A stretch of DNA of 64,000 nt from NCBI GenBank assembly GCA_019750335.1, contig JAIEOQ010000003.1, forward strand, positions 186,001 to 250,000. Reading direction: 5' to 3'. Under the pieces are notes generated by a model. That model had not been told where the DNA came from, ran no database searches, and was given only the letters and a program-made list of their open reading frames with translations. Positions 45,017-53,619 of this stretch are shown in pieces. A program made the position numbers and the translations under genes. The stretch's first letter is position 1, and every line of letters begins with the position of its first letter. Source of the DNA: Candidatus Obscuribacterales bacterium (GTDB lineage Bacteria > Cyanobacteriota > Vampirovibrionia > Obscuribacterales > Obscuribacteraceae).

Positions 45017-46285
45017 ATGCAAACCTTAGTTTCGCGCCTTCACAAAACCGTATCATTGCCCCTTGTCGCTTTAAGCTTATTCGTCGGCAATCTCGGTTGT
45101 GTACAAGCTGCAGAACCGGCTGGGGCAAAAACGATTTCCGAAATGGCTTCGATTCCAATTTTGCAGAGAATGCATAAGGAAGTGAAAAAATTGCCTGATG
45201 GCACTTTCTATGTACCGGCTGTTCTGCCGACAATTCGTTGGGGCTTTATTCCGAACAAAGATTCTAAGCCGATTTTGACTGTTCCTTCCGGCAGCACAAT
45301 CGTTTTCGATACACTCTCTTCTGAAGGTATGGTCGAAGACCAAGGACGCGATCCGGTAAAATTCTTCGGTAAATTCGGCGTACCGAAAGACAAGGTTTTA
45401 GAAGATGCTGTTGAAATTTGTGCTTCGCACTTAGAGCACAACATTACAAAAGATGGTCCGCACATCATCATTGGACCGATTGAAGTGGAAGGTGCGCAAC
45501 CAGGCGATGTGCTAAAAGTCGACATGCTTGAGCTTACACCGCGGGTACCGTACGGTATTATCGGCAACCGGCACGGCAAAGGTGCTTTGCCCGGCGAATA
45601 TCCGCAAAACAACGGACCGGAAGCTGGTGCCAGCAAAGAACATCCTGAACTTTATGGCAACGTGTTTACTTTCGTGCCGATTAAAGAAGTTGACGGTAAA
45701 TTCCATGCTGTAATTCGCAACAAAGCCGGTAAAGACATTACTTGGCCGATTGCACCGTTTATGGGCACTATGGGTGTAGCTCCGGACAGCAACGCCAAGA
45801 TAAGCTCCATTCCACCGTCTTCTTATGGTGGTAACATGGACATCAAAGATTTTACTGTCGGTTCATCCTTGTATTTGCCGATTCAAGTAAAAGGCGGTAT
45901 GTTCTTCCTTGGCGATTGTCACTTTGCTCAAGGTGACGGTGAAGTTGCTTTGACCGCTCTTGAAGCATCGCTTAGATCAAAGCTTAAGCTGACTTTGCTG
46001 AAAGCCGGTAGCGCCGGTATTCCAGGCAAAGGATTGTTTACCGAGCCTTTCGGCGAAACACCGCATTCTTGGATTCCAATCGGATTGGATCCGGATTTGA
46101 ATGTGGCCATGAAAAAGACAGTGCGTGCCGCAATTAAGTTTTTAGTTGATGAAATGGGTATGGATAATGCTGCTGCTCTTGCTTATTTAAGCGCAGCCAC
46201 TGACTTTGAAGTGTCTCAAGTTGTGGACGAAATCAAAGGTGTTCATGCTCATATCAACAAACAAGATTTCAAAAACGTTAAATAG
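45017..46285 (+). CDS. Exported acetamidase/formamidase
   Basis: A 422-residue enzyme of the FmdA/AmdA family that hydrolyses formamide or acetamide to ammonia and the acid. Family features seen: ASHLEHNITKDG early on and GDCHFAQGDGEV in the core. Unusually for this family it has an N-terminal signal peptide (ALSLFVGNLGCVQAAEP), placing it in the periplasm or outside. It follows the two module proteins by 36 bp, with GAGGAAA before the ATG, and the strong terminator at 46303 ends the operon. Ammonia supply from extracellular amides is the likely role. Confidence 0.85.
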   Translation: MQTLVSRLHKTVSLPLVALSLFVGNLGCVQAAEPAGAKTISEMASIPILQRMHKEVKKLPDGTFYVPAVLPTIRWGFIPNKDSKPILTVPSGSTIVFDTLSSEGMVEDQGRDPVKFFGKFGVPKDKVLEDAVEICASHLEHNITKDGPHIIIGPIEVEGAQPGDVLKVDMLELTPRVPYGIIGNRHGKGALPGEYPQNNGPEAGASKEHPELYGNVFTFVPIKEVDGKFHAVIRNKAGKDITWPIAPFMGTMGVAPDSNAKISSIPPSSYGGNMDIKDFTVGSSLYLPIQVKGGMFFLGDCHFAQGDGEVALTALEASLRSKLKLTLLKAGSAGIPGKGLFTEPFGETPHSWIPIGLDPDLNVAMKKTVRAAIKFLVDEMGMDNAAALAYLSAATDFEVSQVVDEIKGVHAHINKQDFKNVK

Positions 46286-46302
46286 AAAAACTGATCTCTA
46301 AG

Positions 46303-46335
46303 AGAAAAGAGCTCACCTTAGGTGAGCTCTTTTCT
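46303..46335. terminator. Strong bidirectional terminator
   Basis: AGAAAAGAGCTCACC (46303-46317) pairs perfectly with 46321-46335 over a TTA loop, giving a 15-bp stem. It is flanked by A and T runs on both sides. It lies between the acetamidase (plus) and the DUF4239 gene (minus), serving both. Confidence 0.85.
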
Positions 46336-47106
46336 TTATTTGATTCTTTCGGCAACATCTATGAGCGGTTGTTTTGAGGCTTTAATAAAACCGGGGCTCG
46401 GTCTGTCAAGATCAGCAATCAACGACAGAACCAGAGCAAACGAGATTGTAAGCGCGATAATCGATGGCCAGTTGCGATCTTCGGAACGACCAGCTTGAAA
46501 GCCGATGCCACCCATTCCCAACATGATCATGAGATACAAAGTTGCCCAAATATAATCAGGAAGTCTGGCATAAAATCCGGCTGCAACACGCTTCTCTTGC
46601 AGTTCTATGGTTTCATTCAAGGATTCAATAAAAAGAGCTATGACATCAGAATCATGTCCGGCTTTGTATATCTCGACACTTTGTGCCCAAAATAAATCCT
46701 GTAACTTATCTGATTCGGCTATAAGCTTGAGAAGCGTTTGTTTGTCTTCTACTTGTCTTAATCTTAAGGCAACGTATTTTCGCAATAGATCTTGCACGAC
46801 AACTTTATTTTTATCGGGTAAAAAATCGGCGCGTAAATAAGCTGTTTGAATTGTGTTTGCTTCTTCGATGATCAATTCTCTTCGGGTATTGGAATGATCA
46901 GCTGAAACGCCGAAAGTAAAAGCAAGCATAAATGCAACCAAGCCGATTATGGCTTGAACCATGGTGCCGACAGCATTATCTTGGTTTGGCTTACCTTCGC
47001 GTGTTGTATGTGCGCCAAGGCGATGACCAATTTCGATGGAAAGAAGAGTAATTACTATAGTGACAACGAAAATAATCCAAAGTGGAATTTGATCGAATAT
47101 ATGCAC
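46336..47106 (-). CDS. DUF4239 (bestrophin-like) membrane protein
   Basis: A 256-residue protein with a first span (about 10-27), a second (about 48-67), a long helical soluble part with EEANTIQTAYLRADFLP, and two C-terminal spans (about 187-207 and 213-232). This matches DUF4239, a family proposed to be bestrophin-like channels. It starts with GTG directly after the TAA of giant gene C (TAAGTG), with AAAGGA overlapping C's end, so translation is coupled. A second copy is at 56567. Confidence 0.82.
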   Translation of the reverse strand: MHIFDQIPLWIIFVVTIVITLLSIEIGHRLGAHTTREGKPNQDNAVGTMVQAIIGLVAFMLAFTFGVSADHSNTRRELIIEEANTIQTAYLRADFLPDKNKVVVQDLLRKYVALRLRQVEDKQTLLKLIAESDKLQDLFWAQSVEIYKAGHDSDVIALFIESLNETIELQEKRVAAGFYARLPDYIWATLYLMIMLGMGGIGFQAGRSEDRNWPSIIALTISFALVLSLIADLDRPSPGFIKASKQPLIDVAERIK

Positions 47107-50100
47107 TTAATTTCCTTTCGTTTTGTATGCTCCGGCGCCACCGGTTAAATCGGCTAAAATTGCTGCATTCTTCAGCATTTTCATTGCTGCTTTATGATGT
47201 TCCGGATTATCCGATTTGAGCAAGCTGCGGATGACACCGACATTCATAACGCCGCCGGAGATGCTGAAATCAGCGATATAAGCTTTGATACCGCCGCCCA
47301 GATCTTTGGAACGTACGTTGCGTGTACCGATAGAAGATCCAGGATTGAGTGCTTCAAAGCTGCCTTTGCTATCTCGGGTCATCAAAACTTGTGTACCAGG
47401 CGACAAAGTCATTTCTTTGCCGTTAGCGGTTATTTTTACCGGAGCGTTTATGCTGTCGTGCAAATCATAAACAGCAGCGTCGTTACCTGTTTCCATTACC
47501 CAAACGATGGCTCCTTTCGGGATAGAAACCAAACCTTCTTTAGTTTGAACTTGAATGTCGTTTGTCGGCATGAACAGTACATAGCCTTTATTCAAATCAA
47601 AGAAATTGCCGCCGGTTTTTGGACCGAACTGAATGCCGGCGTTAGTTAAAGCTGCTAATTCATTGGCATTGAAACTGCTTGTGGCAAATAGAGCTTCACC
47701 GATATCAGCTAATTGCTCGATGTTGACCGTGCCTCGCAAAGGAGCTTCATTGATGAATTGAGGTTGCATCGGAAAAGTTGTATACGGTGTGTAATCCGTA
47801 GCAATACGCGTACCTAGTTGTTCGTATAAGCTGGCAGTTTGAAGCTGGGATAAATATTGCAATTGAGCCAAATAATACAAATAAAGAAGCGGATTAAAGC
47901 CGGGAGGAATAATAGTTATTGCAGCGGCAGAAGCTGTCGGTACAGGGCCTGAGCCAGATACTTGTAACTTGCCGATAATAGCTGCTTGGCTAATCGAGAT
48001 ATTCCCTTGTTGGTAAACGCCTGAAAAATTATCGACTTCGCTAAAAGGTTGGTTTATTGCTAAAGTCGTTGGGTCTAAATCGCCTATATTAACGAACTGA
48101 TTGCCGGTTATACTGCCGTTTCCGCTAATGGTGATGCTGTTTGCTCCGCCGTTAATTCCGACGCGTCCGGTTGTGTTTCCGCCTATATTCGTTGCCGTAA
48201 TGCCCCCGTTATTTACCAATGTTACCGGTCCCGCGCCTGGTGTGACTGTTGAAATTTGAATTTTGCCGCCGACATAGGTGGCACCGCCTGCGGTGTTAGC
48301 TGCGATGGTACCGTTGTTCGTGATCGTGCCGTTGGACAATATGTTTATGGTGCCACCATAATCATTTCCGTTGGCCGAGATTGTGCTGTCCAGGTCGATT
48401 GAGTTTTGGGCGCTTATGTAAATCGTTCCGCCCACACTTTGGCTTCCAAGCTGGCCTCGGGCGCTGATAATATCGGAGACCGAGGCTATTGAATTATTGG
48501 CAGAAAGACGTATGCTTCCGCCAGCATCTTGACCACTGGCATCCAGTTCGGCTTGAGCGGAGAGAATAAGACCGTCGCTTGTAAGTGAAATAGAGCCACC
48601 GATGCCGCCTGTAGTACCGGATTTTGCTGAAACAAGCGCATTGAAATTGATGTTGATGGCGCCGGCTGTATTCAATGAAATAGAGCCACCGTTACCGTTG
48701 ACCAAAGAATCCGCTCGCATAACGCCGTTGACAAAATTGTCGTTGTTGTCGCCGCCGAGGGCAAAGTCGAATAGAGCGGAGCTAGTTGTAATAGAAATAT
48801 TACCGCCGTTTCCGTTTGCGCCTAGACCGCTGCAAGCACAAATATCAGCACGAGATATAAGCAAGGCTGAATTTAATTGAATGATGCCGCCGTTACCGGA
48901 GTTGCCGTCTGTAACACCTGTGCCAGCATCACCACCGTTGGCCTGAGCACCAGCCTCGAGTTGGATAAGACCCGAGGTAATAATGTTGATGATGCCGCCC
49001 ATGCCGCCATTGCCGCCGATGCCGTTGACCGAGCCGGCACCGGGAGCGCCGTCAAGAAACAGCACACCAGCTTGGATTGTATTATCGAAATTAACCAGTC
49101 CGGTTGCTCCGATAAAAACTTGACCTCCAGGCAAACCGTTAGCTCCTTCAGTGACAGCCGGATTGCCTAAGAACATTACAGCTCCGATAGCAACGTTTTC
49201 GCCTGAGGCGTAAAACAAATTGCCGGTGCTTGTGAATCCAACTGCTTGTAGGGCGACGTTTGCTGTAGATGTGCCAGCCGGAAGAATCAAAAATGGGTTA
49301 GTGTACCCGCTGTTGCCGGTAACAAATGGGCCGCTTGAACCCAGACCAGGAACAATGATTATCTGTCCGCCTGCCCGGTCACCTGTGGGAGCGGATACAT
49401 CGATAAACATTTGGTTGGATGAATTTATTTGTCCGCTGCCGATAATAATTACGTCTTGTCCGACTCCGGTTGACGTATCCAGAGAGCCGGAGCTTGCAGC
49501 CGAAATATTGCCTACGGTTGCTGTGTAAATTCCTTCTCCGCCGGTATTGCCGATGTTTGCAATATCCAAAGTGCCGTTAGGATTTTGAGCAATTGTAATA
49601 TCATTGCGGACATTGAAATTGGCCCCAACTGCAGCATTAATGCCGCTGCCGCTTAAATCAGTGCCGTTATAGTTATAGTTGAAGATAGGCAGCACTTTGG
49701 TGATTACCGGGGCTGTGGTGCCGTAACCGGTAATAAATGCCAAAGAGCCTGTAGCGATAGCAAAAGACGAGCCGATATTAATTGCTTGAGAGCTTGTATC
49801 GCCGGCTTGAATTAAAACGACACCGTTATTGCGAGCAAGAATTTGATTGTTCAAAGGCTCGGCTACCGTGCCTACGGTTGTACCGGCAATAAGAGTGGCC
49901 ACGCCCCCGTTGGTATTACTGCCGTTGCCTCCGCCATTGCCGTTGCCTCCGGCGCCGGTGCCGCCGATGCCGCCAACGCCACCGGCCCCAGCTTCTACGA
50001 TCAAATCGCCAGATCTTAAAGCGACAATGGAACCGGAAGCCTTGAGCAATACGCTTCCGGCATTGCCAGCGTTGCCGCCATCACCACCATTGCCAGCGGG

Positions 50101-52140
50101 ACCGCCGGTGATAATACCGGTGTCACCGCCGCTACCTCCTGCTCCGCCGCTGCTGCCGGCTGTCTCGATATTACTGGGTGTGGAGATAGAGCCTTGCGAT
50201 TTTACTGTTATGGCTGCGGCGCTGCCGCCATTCCCACCATTGCCGCCATTACCGCCAATACCGGAATCTGAAGCACCGCCGGCACCACCGACACCGCCGG
50301 TACTACCTGAATTAAAAAGATTGCCGGTTACGCTCACATCGCCCAGGGCTTCTATATAGATGCTACCGCCGTTACCTCCGGTACCTCCGACACCGCCGTT
50401 ACCCCCGGCTGAGCTGCCAGAATCAGAGGCCCCGGTGCCGCCGGCTCCACCTGAGCCCCCGATTGCGGTTATGGAGCCACTAACCGATAAAGAATTGCCT
50501 GAATAGATGCTGATATTGCCGCCATAGGCACCGTTGCCGCCATTAGCTCCGTTTGTAGATACACCAGTGCCGGAGCCACCGACCCCTCCGGAGCTACCGC
50601 TAGAAGTAAGTGTGCCGAGCGCAACTGATCCAGGCGATTGAACAGTAATGTTGCCTGAGCTGTCACCATTGCCGCCGGCTGTAGGTGAACCGCCTGAACT
50701 TCCGTTAGTGCCGTTTAGTCCGGTTGTGTTGATTGACACTCCGGACAAGTTAATGGTGCCGCCCGTATCCGATTGTGTTCGGGATATGGAATAAGTACCG
50801 CTACAGCTTGTGCAATTACTGTTGACGCCGGTAAATAAATAACCGGCAGACAAAACCACGTTACCGCCGCTGGTTGCAATTGTGTTGAATCCGCCGCCGG
50901 CAGAAATGCTGCCTGCAGCAAGAACAATATAATCACTAGCCGTGCCCGGGTTAAAGTTTGTGGTCAGTACAATATCGCCGCCCGAGTTAGTAATAATTGG
51001 GTCGCCGGTAAGATTTAGTCCGACATTGAGAGTGCCGCTTTGCACACCGATATTTGCTACACCGGCATTGATTATGGTGCTGCCGTCGATACGATCGGCA
51101 CTGACTTCAACTTGTCCTTCCAGACTGGTAAAAGTAATATCTTGAGCGCTTAATTTTCCGCCGTTAAAATCAATCCCGGCTTTGTCCAGCACCAGTCCTT
51201 GTCCGTTGAACAAAGTGGCGCCGGTAACCATAGAGATAGTGTCGCGAGCGGCTATCTGTCCGGCAATATTGCTTATATCCAGATTGTTACCAGTGTGTGC
51301 AGCAATATCTACATTGCCGGACATGGCTTGAATGTTGCCGCTATTAATCAATGAGTTAGTGACAAAATTGGCATTGCTCATTTGAGAGACGATACTGCCT
51401 TGATTGATCACTTGCGGTGCTTGCATGGTCATGGCACTTACTGCTTGCAATAAGGCAGCACCGTTGCCGGCAATATTTTGAATTGAGCCGCCAGCAGTCA
51501 TGCTCAAAGTACCGGCACTAATAATTGAGCCTGAATTGATAATGTCGTTGATTGCAAACAGATTAAGATTCAAAAGCGAATTGAGCATACCGCTATTGAA
51601 TATATTGTTGGCGCTGATATTGACTGTGCTGATATTTGGATTAGAAGCAATCGCTTGAATGGTCCCGGCGTTAGTCAAGTTGCCGACAAGATTCAAATCG
51701 GCAGCCCGGTTAATGGCAGTTACGTTAGTTGGTATCACCAGCTCACTTAAATTTTGAGCTAAACGCGAACCGATAATAAAGCTACCGCCGATTGCTGAAC
51801 CGTCAGCCCCTAATAAAAGTGACTGTTCGCCAGTACGAGCTACTTGATAAGCGGCGACAAGTTGAGCCGGAGTGAGAGCCATGCCCTGGGTGACGGTCAT
51901 GATTGAGCCGCCGACATTTATATTGACCGGACTTTGAGCGACACAACCGGCAGTTGCGCTGGCAATGCTTGATGATAGATCTAGATTGACCGGCTGGCTA
52001 TGACAAGCGGTTTCAGTTTCGTGATGACAATGGTGATCAGCTTCACCGCTGCCTCCGCCGGACTCTTGCGCCAAGCATGGCGTCAAATGCCCGAACAAAA
52101 ATAAAGAGCTTATTGCCAACGAAACAACAGACTTAAGCAT
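47107..52140 (-). CDS. Giant exported repeat protein C, surface-protein family
   Basis: A 1677-residue paralogue of A and B on the other strand. The ATG at 52140 gives a signal peptide; a GTG at 52164 is also possible. After it comes a His/Cys-rich bit (DHHCHHETETACH), then the shared head, less like A and B than they are like each other. The middle has a long glycine-rich tract and NGG/GGNG patterns. The tail keeps YVLFMPTNDIQVQTKEG and ALNPGSSIGTRNVRSKDLG as in B. A DUF4239 gene overlaps its end. No promoter block like that of A and B is seen. Confidence 0.85.
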   Translation of the reverse strand: MLKSVVSLAISSLFLFGHLTPCLAQESGGGSGEADHHCHHETETACHSQPVNLDLSSSIASATAGCVAQSPVNINVGGSIMTVTQGMALTPAQLVAAYQVARTGEQSLLLGADGSAIGGSFIIGSRLAQNLSELVIPTNVTAINRAADLNLVGNLTNAGTIQAIASNPNISTVNISANNIFNSGMLNSLLNLNLFAINDIINSGSIISAGTLSMTAGGSIQNIAGNGAALLQAVSAMTMQAPQVINQGSIVSQMSNANFVTNSLINSGNIQAMSGNVDIAAHTGNNLDISNIAGQIAARDTISMVTGATLFNGQGLVLDKAGIDFNGGKLSAQDITFTSLEGQVEVSADRIDGSTIINAGVANIGVQSGTLNVGLNLTGDPIITNSGGDIVLTTNFNPGTASDYIVLAAGSISAGGGFNTIATSGGNVVLSAGYLFTGVNSNCTSCSGTYSISRTQSDTGGTINLSGVSINTTGLNGTNGSSGGSPTAGGNGDSSGNITVQSPGSVALGTLTSSGSSGGVGGSGTGVSTNGANGGNGAYGGNISIYSGNSLSVSGSITAIGGSGGAGGTGASDSGSSAGGNGGVGGTGGNGGSIYIEALGDVSVTGNLFNSGSTGGVGGAGGASDSGIGGNGGNGGNGGSAAAITVKSQGSISTPSNIETAGSSGGAGGSGGDTGIITGGPAGNGGDGGNAGNAGSVLLKASGSIVALRSGDLIVEAGAGGVGGIGGTGAGGNGNGGGNGSNTNGGVATLIAGTTVGTVAEPLNNQILARNNGVVLIQAGDTSSQAINIGSSFAIATGSLAFITGYGTTAPVITKVLPIFNYNYNGTDLSGSGINAAVGANFNVRNDITIAQNPNGTLDIANIGNTGGEGIYTATVGNISAASSGSLDTSTGVGQDVIIIGSGQINSSNQMFIDVSAPTGDRAGGQIIIVPGLGSSGPFVTGNSGYTNPFLILPAGTSTANVALQAVGFTSTGNLFYASGENVAIGAVMFLGNPAVTEGANGLPGGQVFIGATGLVNFDNTIQAGVLFLDGAPGAGSVNGIGGNGGMGGIINIITSGLIQLEAGAQANGGDAGTGVTDGNSGNGGIIQLNSALLISRADICACSGLGANGNGGNISITTSSALFDFALGGDNNDNFVNGVMRADSLVNGNGGSISLNTAGAININFNALVSAKSGTTGGIGGSISLTSDGLILSAQAELDASGQDAGGSIRLSANNSIASVSDIISARGQLGSQSVGGTIYISAQNSIDLDSTISANGNDYGGTINILSNGTITNNGTIAANTAGGATYVGGKIQISTVTPGAGPVTLVNNGGITATNIGGNTTGRVGINGGANSITISGNGSITGNQFVNIGDLDPTTLAINQPFSEVDNFSGVYQQGNISISQAAIIGKLQVSGSGPVPTASAAAITIIPPGFNPLLYLYYLAQLQYLSQLQTASLYEQLGTRIATDYTPYTTFPMQPQFINEAPLRGTVNIEQLADIGEALFATSSFNANELAALTNAGIQFGPKTGGNFFDLNKGYVLFMPTNDIQVQTKEGLVSIPKGAIVWVMETGNDAAVYDLHDSINAPVKITANGKEMTLSPGTQVLMTRDSKGSFEALNPGSSIGTRNVRSKDLGGGIKAYIADFSISGGVMNVGVIRSLLKSDNPEHHKAAMKMLKNAAILADLTGGAGAYKTKGN
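49920..50660 (-). repeat. Glycine-rich low-complexity tract in protein C
   Basis: About 245 residues with GGNGG, GGAGG, GGTGG and GSSGG repeats, interrupted by short beta-like stretches (SVTGNLFNSG, ISTPSNIETAG). It resembles the tract in A but is longer, and lies nearer the middle of the protein. The antisense strand reads as a proline-rich open frame, which is an artefact. Confidence 0.8.
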
Positions 52141-52190
52141 GCTTTGCAACCCGCTAGGTACCACACTATTCTATCAATACGGATGCGGTT

Positions 52191-52214
52191 GCTGATGCTG
52201 ATGCTGATGCTGAT
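52191..52214. repeat. Four perfect GCTGAT hexamers upstream of giant gene C
   Basis: GCTGAT occurs four times in a row at 52191-52214, 51 to 74 bp before the ATG of C. It is followed by a GTAGCT/AGCTAC inverted repeat (52215-52231) over the end of the regulator gene. Simple-sequence repeats of this kind change copy number by slippage. Confidence 0.7.
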
Positions 52215-52227
52215 GTAGCTTCCCTAG

Positions 52228-52857
52228 CTACTTGTCCATAAAATGGAATTTGCAAATAAGGTTCTTCAAGAGTTTGCCGGCTCCTTTGCCGTCGCCTTTG
52301 CGCAAAGCGTCAATTACCGGTAAATGTGCTTCAGCGAAATCTTCAAGTTGATCGTCGCCGATTCGATTAAGAGTCAGCCTGAATCGACTTTCGAGCACGA
52401 CTGATTCCCAGATGTTCAGCAAAAGTTGATTCTTAGATTCTTCAACAATGATGCGATGAAACTCGATATCGTGCTGCGAATATTTGGTGTGGTCTTTTTC
52501 TTGGGCCGCTTTGAGAAACTTGCGCGACTGATCTTCTAGCCGTTTGACGTTGTCTTTTAAATTTGGCGCAGCCAATTGTCCGGCAAGTTCTTCAAGAGCA
52601 GCACGAATTTGCGATGAGTCTTCAAGCTCTTTTTGGCTTATTGCTCTGACTCGCGTTCCTTTATATGTTTCAGTTTCGACTACCCGCATCGCTTCTAAAA
52701 AGCGAAAAGCCTCACGCACCGGCGCTTGGCTCGTTTGGAGCTCATTGGCGATATGCAGCTCAATTAAGCGCTCGCCCGGCTTGTAATAGCCATTTAGTAT
52801 GCGCTCAAGCAAAATTTGTTTGATTTGGTCGCGGGCCGAAGCTCGGGATAGTGCCAT
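52228..52857 (-). CDS. GntR-family regulator with FCD domain
   Basis: A 209-residue transcription factor. The N-terminal winged helix has ILNGYYKPGERLIE and TSQAPVREAFRFLE, the GntR signature, and the C-terminal helical FCD domain (about 85-205) has SQHDIEFHRIIVEE and AEAHLPVIDALRKGD, typical of metabolite-binding FCD sensors with a metal site. It is divergent from the 53002 gene across a gap holding two palindromes, so it probably controls itself and that gene. It lies 87 bp upstream of giant gene C in the same direction. Confidence 0.85.
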   Translation of the reverse strand: MALSRASARDQIKQILLERILNGYYKPGERLIELHIANELQTSQAPVREAFRFLEAMRVVETETYKGTRVRAISQKELEDSSQIRAALEELAGQLAAPNLKDNVKRLEDQSRKFLKAAQEKDHTKYSQHDIEFHRIIVEESKNQLLLNIWESVVLESRFRLTLNRIGDDQLEDFAEAHLPVIDALRKGDGKGAGKLLKNLICKFHFMDK

Positions 52858-52906
52858 AGTGGCGTTTCCTCAAATTTGCTAAGCAATTGTATCTGATCTC
52901 TTTACG

Positions 52907-52956
52907 GATTATCGATAATCGCTTATATTGTTATCAATCGATTATCGATAATCGAT
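52907..52956. promoter_or_regulatory. Twin palindromic operators
   Basis: GATTATCGATAATC at 52907-52920 is a perfect 14-bp palindrome. The same sequence recurs at 52940-52953 inside ATCGATTATCGATAATCGAT (52937-52956), a perfect 20-bp palindrome. Centres are 33 bp apart, about three helical turns. They lie between the FCD regulator and the 53002 gene, fitting cooperative dimer binding. Confidence 0.75.
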
Positions 52957-53001
52957 GATTATTAAATCCGTTTAGCTCAAAACATCCTGAGGTAACCGAA
53001 A

Positions 53002-53619
53002 ATGTCCGACCAGAACTTTGTATATGCCGTGTTCAGAAACAATCTAAGAGTGCTTGATGTAGTTGGCGGCTTACACACAGCCGGTTTTACAACCGCTCAA
53101 ATTGGTGTGCTTGGAGCCAAGGGCAAACAATTCAAATATCTTTCGGGTAAAGTCGAAGATCCCAGTGCCAAAAACTTTATTCGTTTCGGCATCGCTGGCT
53201 GTTTTGGCGGACTTTGCGCCGGCATCTCTGCCCTGCGCTTGGTTCCGGAAGTCGTCACTTTCCAAATTCTGACGCCGCTGATGGCAGCAATTTCGGGCGG
53301 GGCCATTTTTGCTTATTTCGGTTGCTATATGAGCGTTTTTCTCAATTCAACCAAGCCGCAACATTGGGCGAATATTTTTGAAGGAACTGTCGAGGCAGGT
53401 TCAATCATCATCGTTGCCGAATGTAATTCACGTGACGAAATGAGAACCGCCATGGCTGTTATGGATGCCGAAAATCCGGTTGAGCTTATTGCCCGTGAAA
53501 AAGCTTTGCCATGGGCAATTAAGTCTGAAGTTAAGGAGCCAACTGTTGTTGCTGTTCCGCCTGTAACATTACCGGCTGAAGTTGAGCCGGCAACACCGGT
53601 TCTAACAGCAGTTGCCTAA
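53002..53619 (+). CDS. Membrane protein with ferredoxin-like N-terminal part (YflT/DUF3341-like)
   Basis: A 205-residue protein. The first 55 residues (FVYAVFRNNLRVLDVVGGL, then AGFTTAQIGVLG) look like the ferredoxin-like fold of YflT or ActD-type stress proteins. Two spans follow (about 62-80 and 86-112) with glycine-rich faces, then a second fold-like part (GSIIIVAECNSRDEMRTAM) and a Pro/Val-rich tail. It starts with a TGAGGT ribosome site and is divergent from the FCD regulator, sharing the twin operators. Function unknown. Family assignment is low to moderate. Confidence 0.65.
   Translation: MSDQNFVYAVFRNNLRVLDVVGGLHTAGFTTAQIGVLGAKGKQFKYLSGKVEDPSAKNFIRFGIAGCFGGLCAGISALRLVPEVVTFQILTPLMAAISGGAIFAYFGCYMSVFLNSTKPQHWANIFEGTVEAGSIIIVAECNSRDEMRTAMAVMDAENPVELIAREKALPWAIKSEVKEPTVVAVPPVTLPAEVEPATPVLTAVA

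Noticed and set aside
49847..50359. Proline-rich open frame on the plus strand inside gene C
   Set aside because: Antisense of the glycine-rich tract of C.
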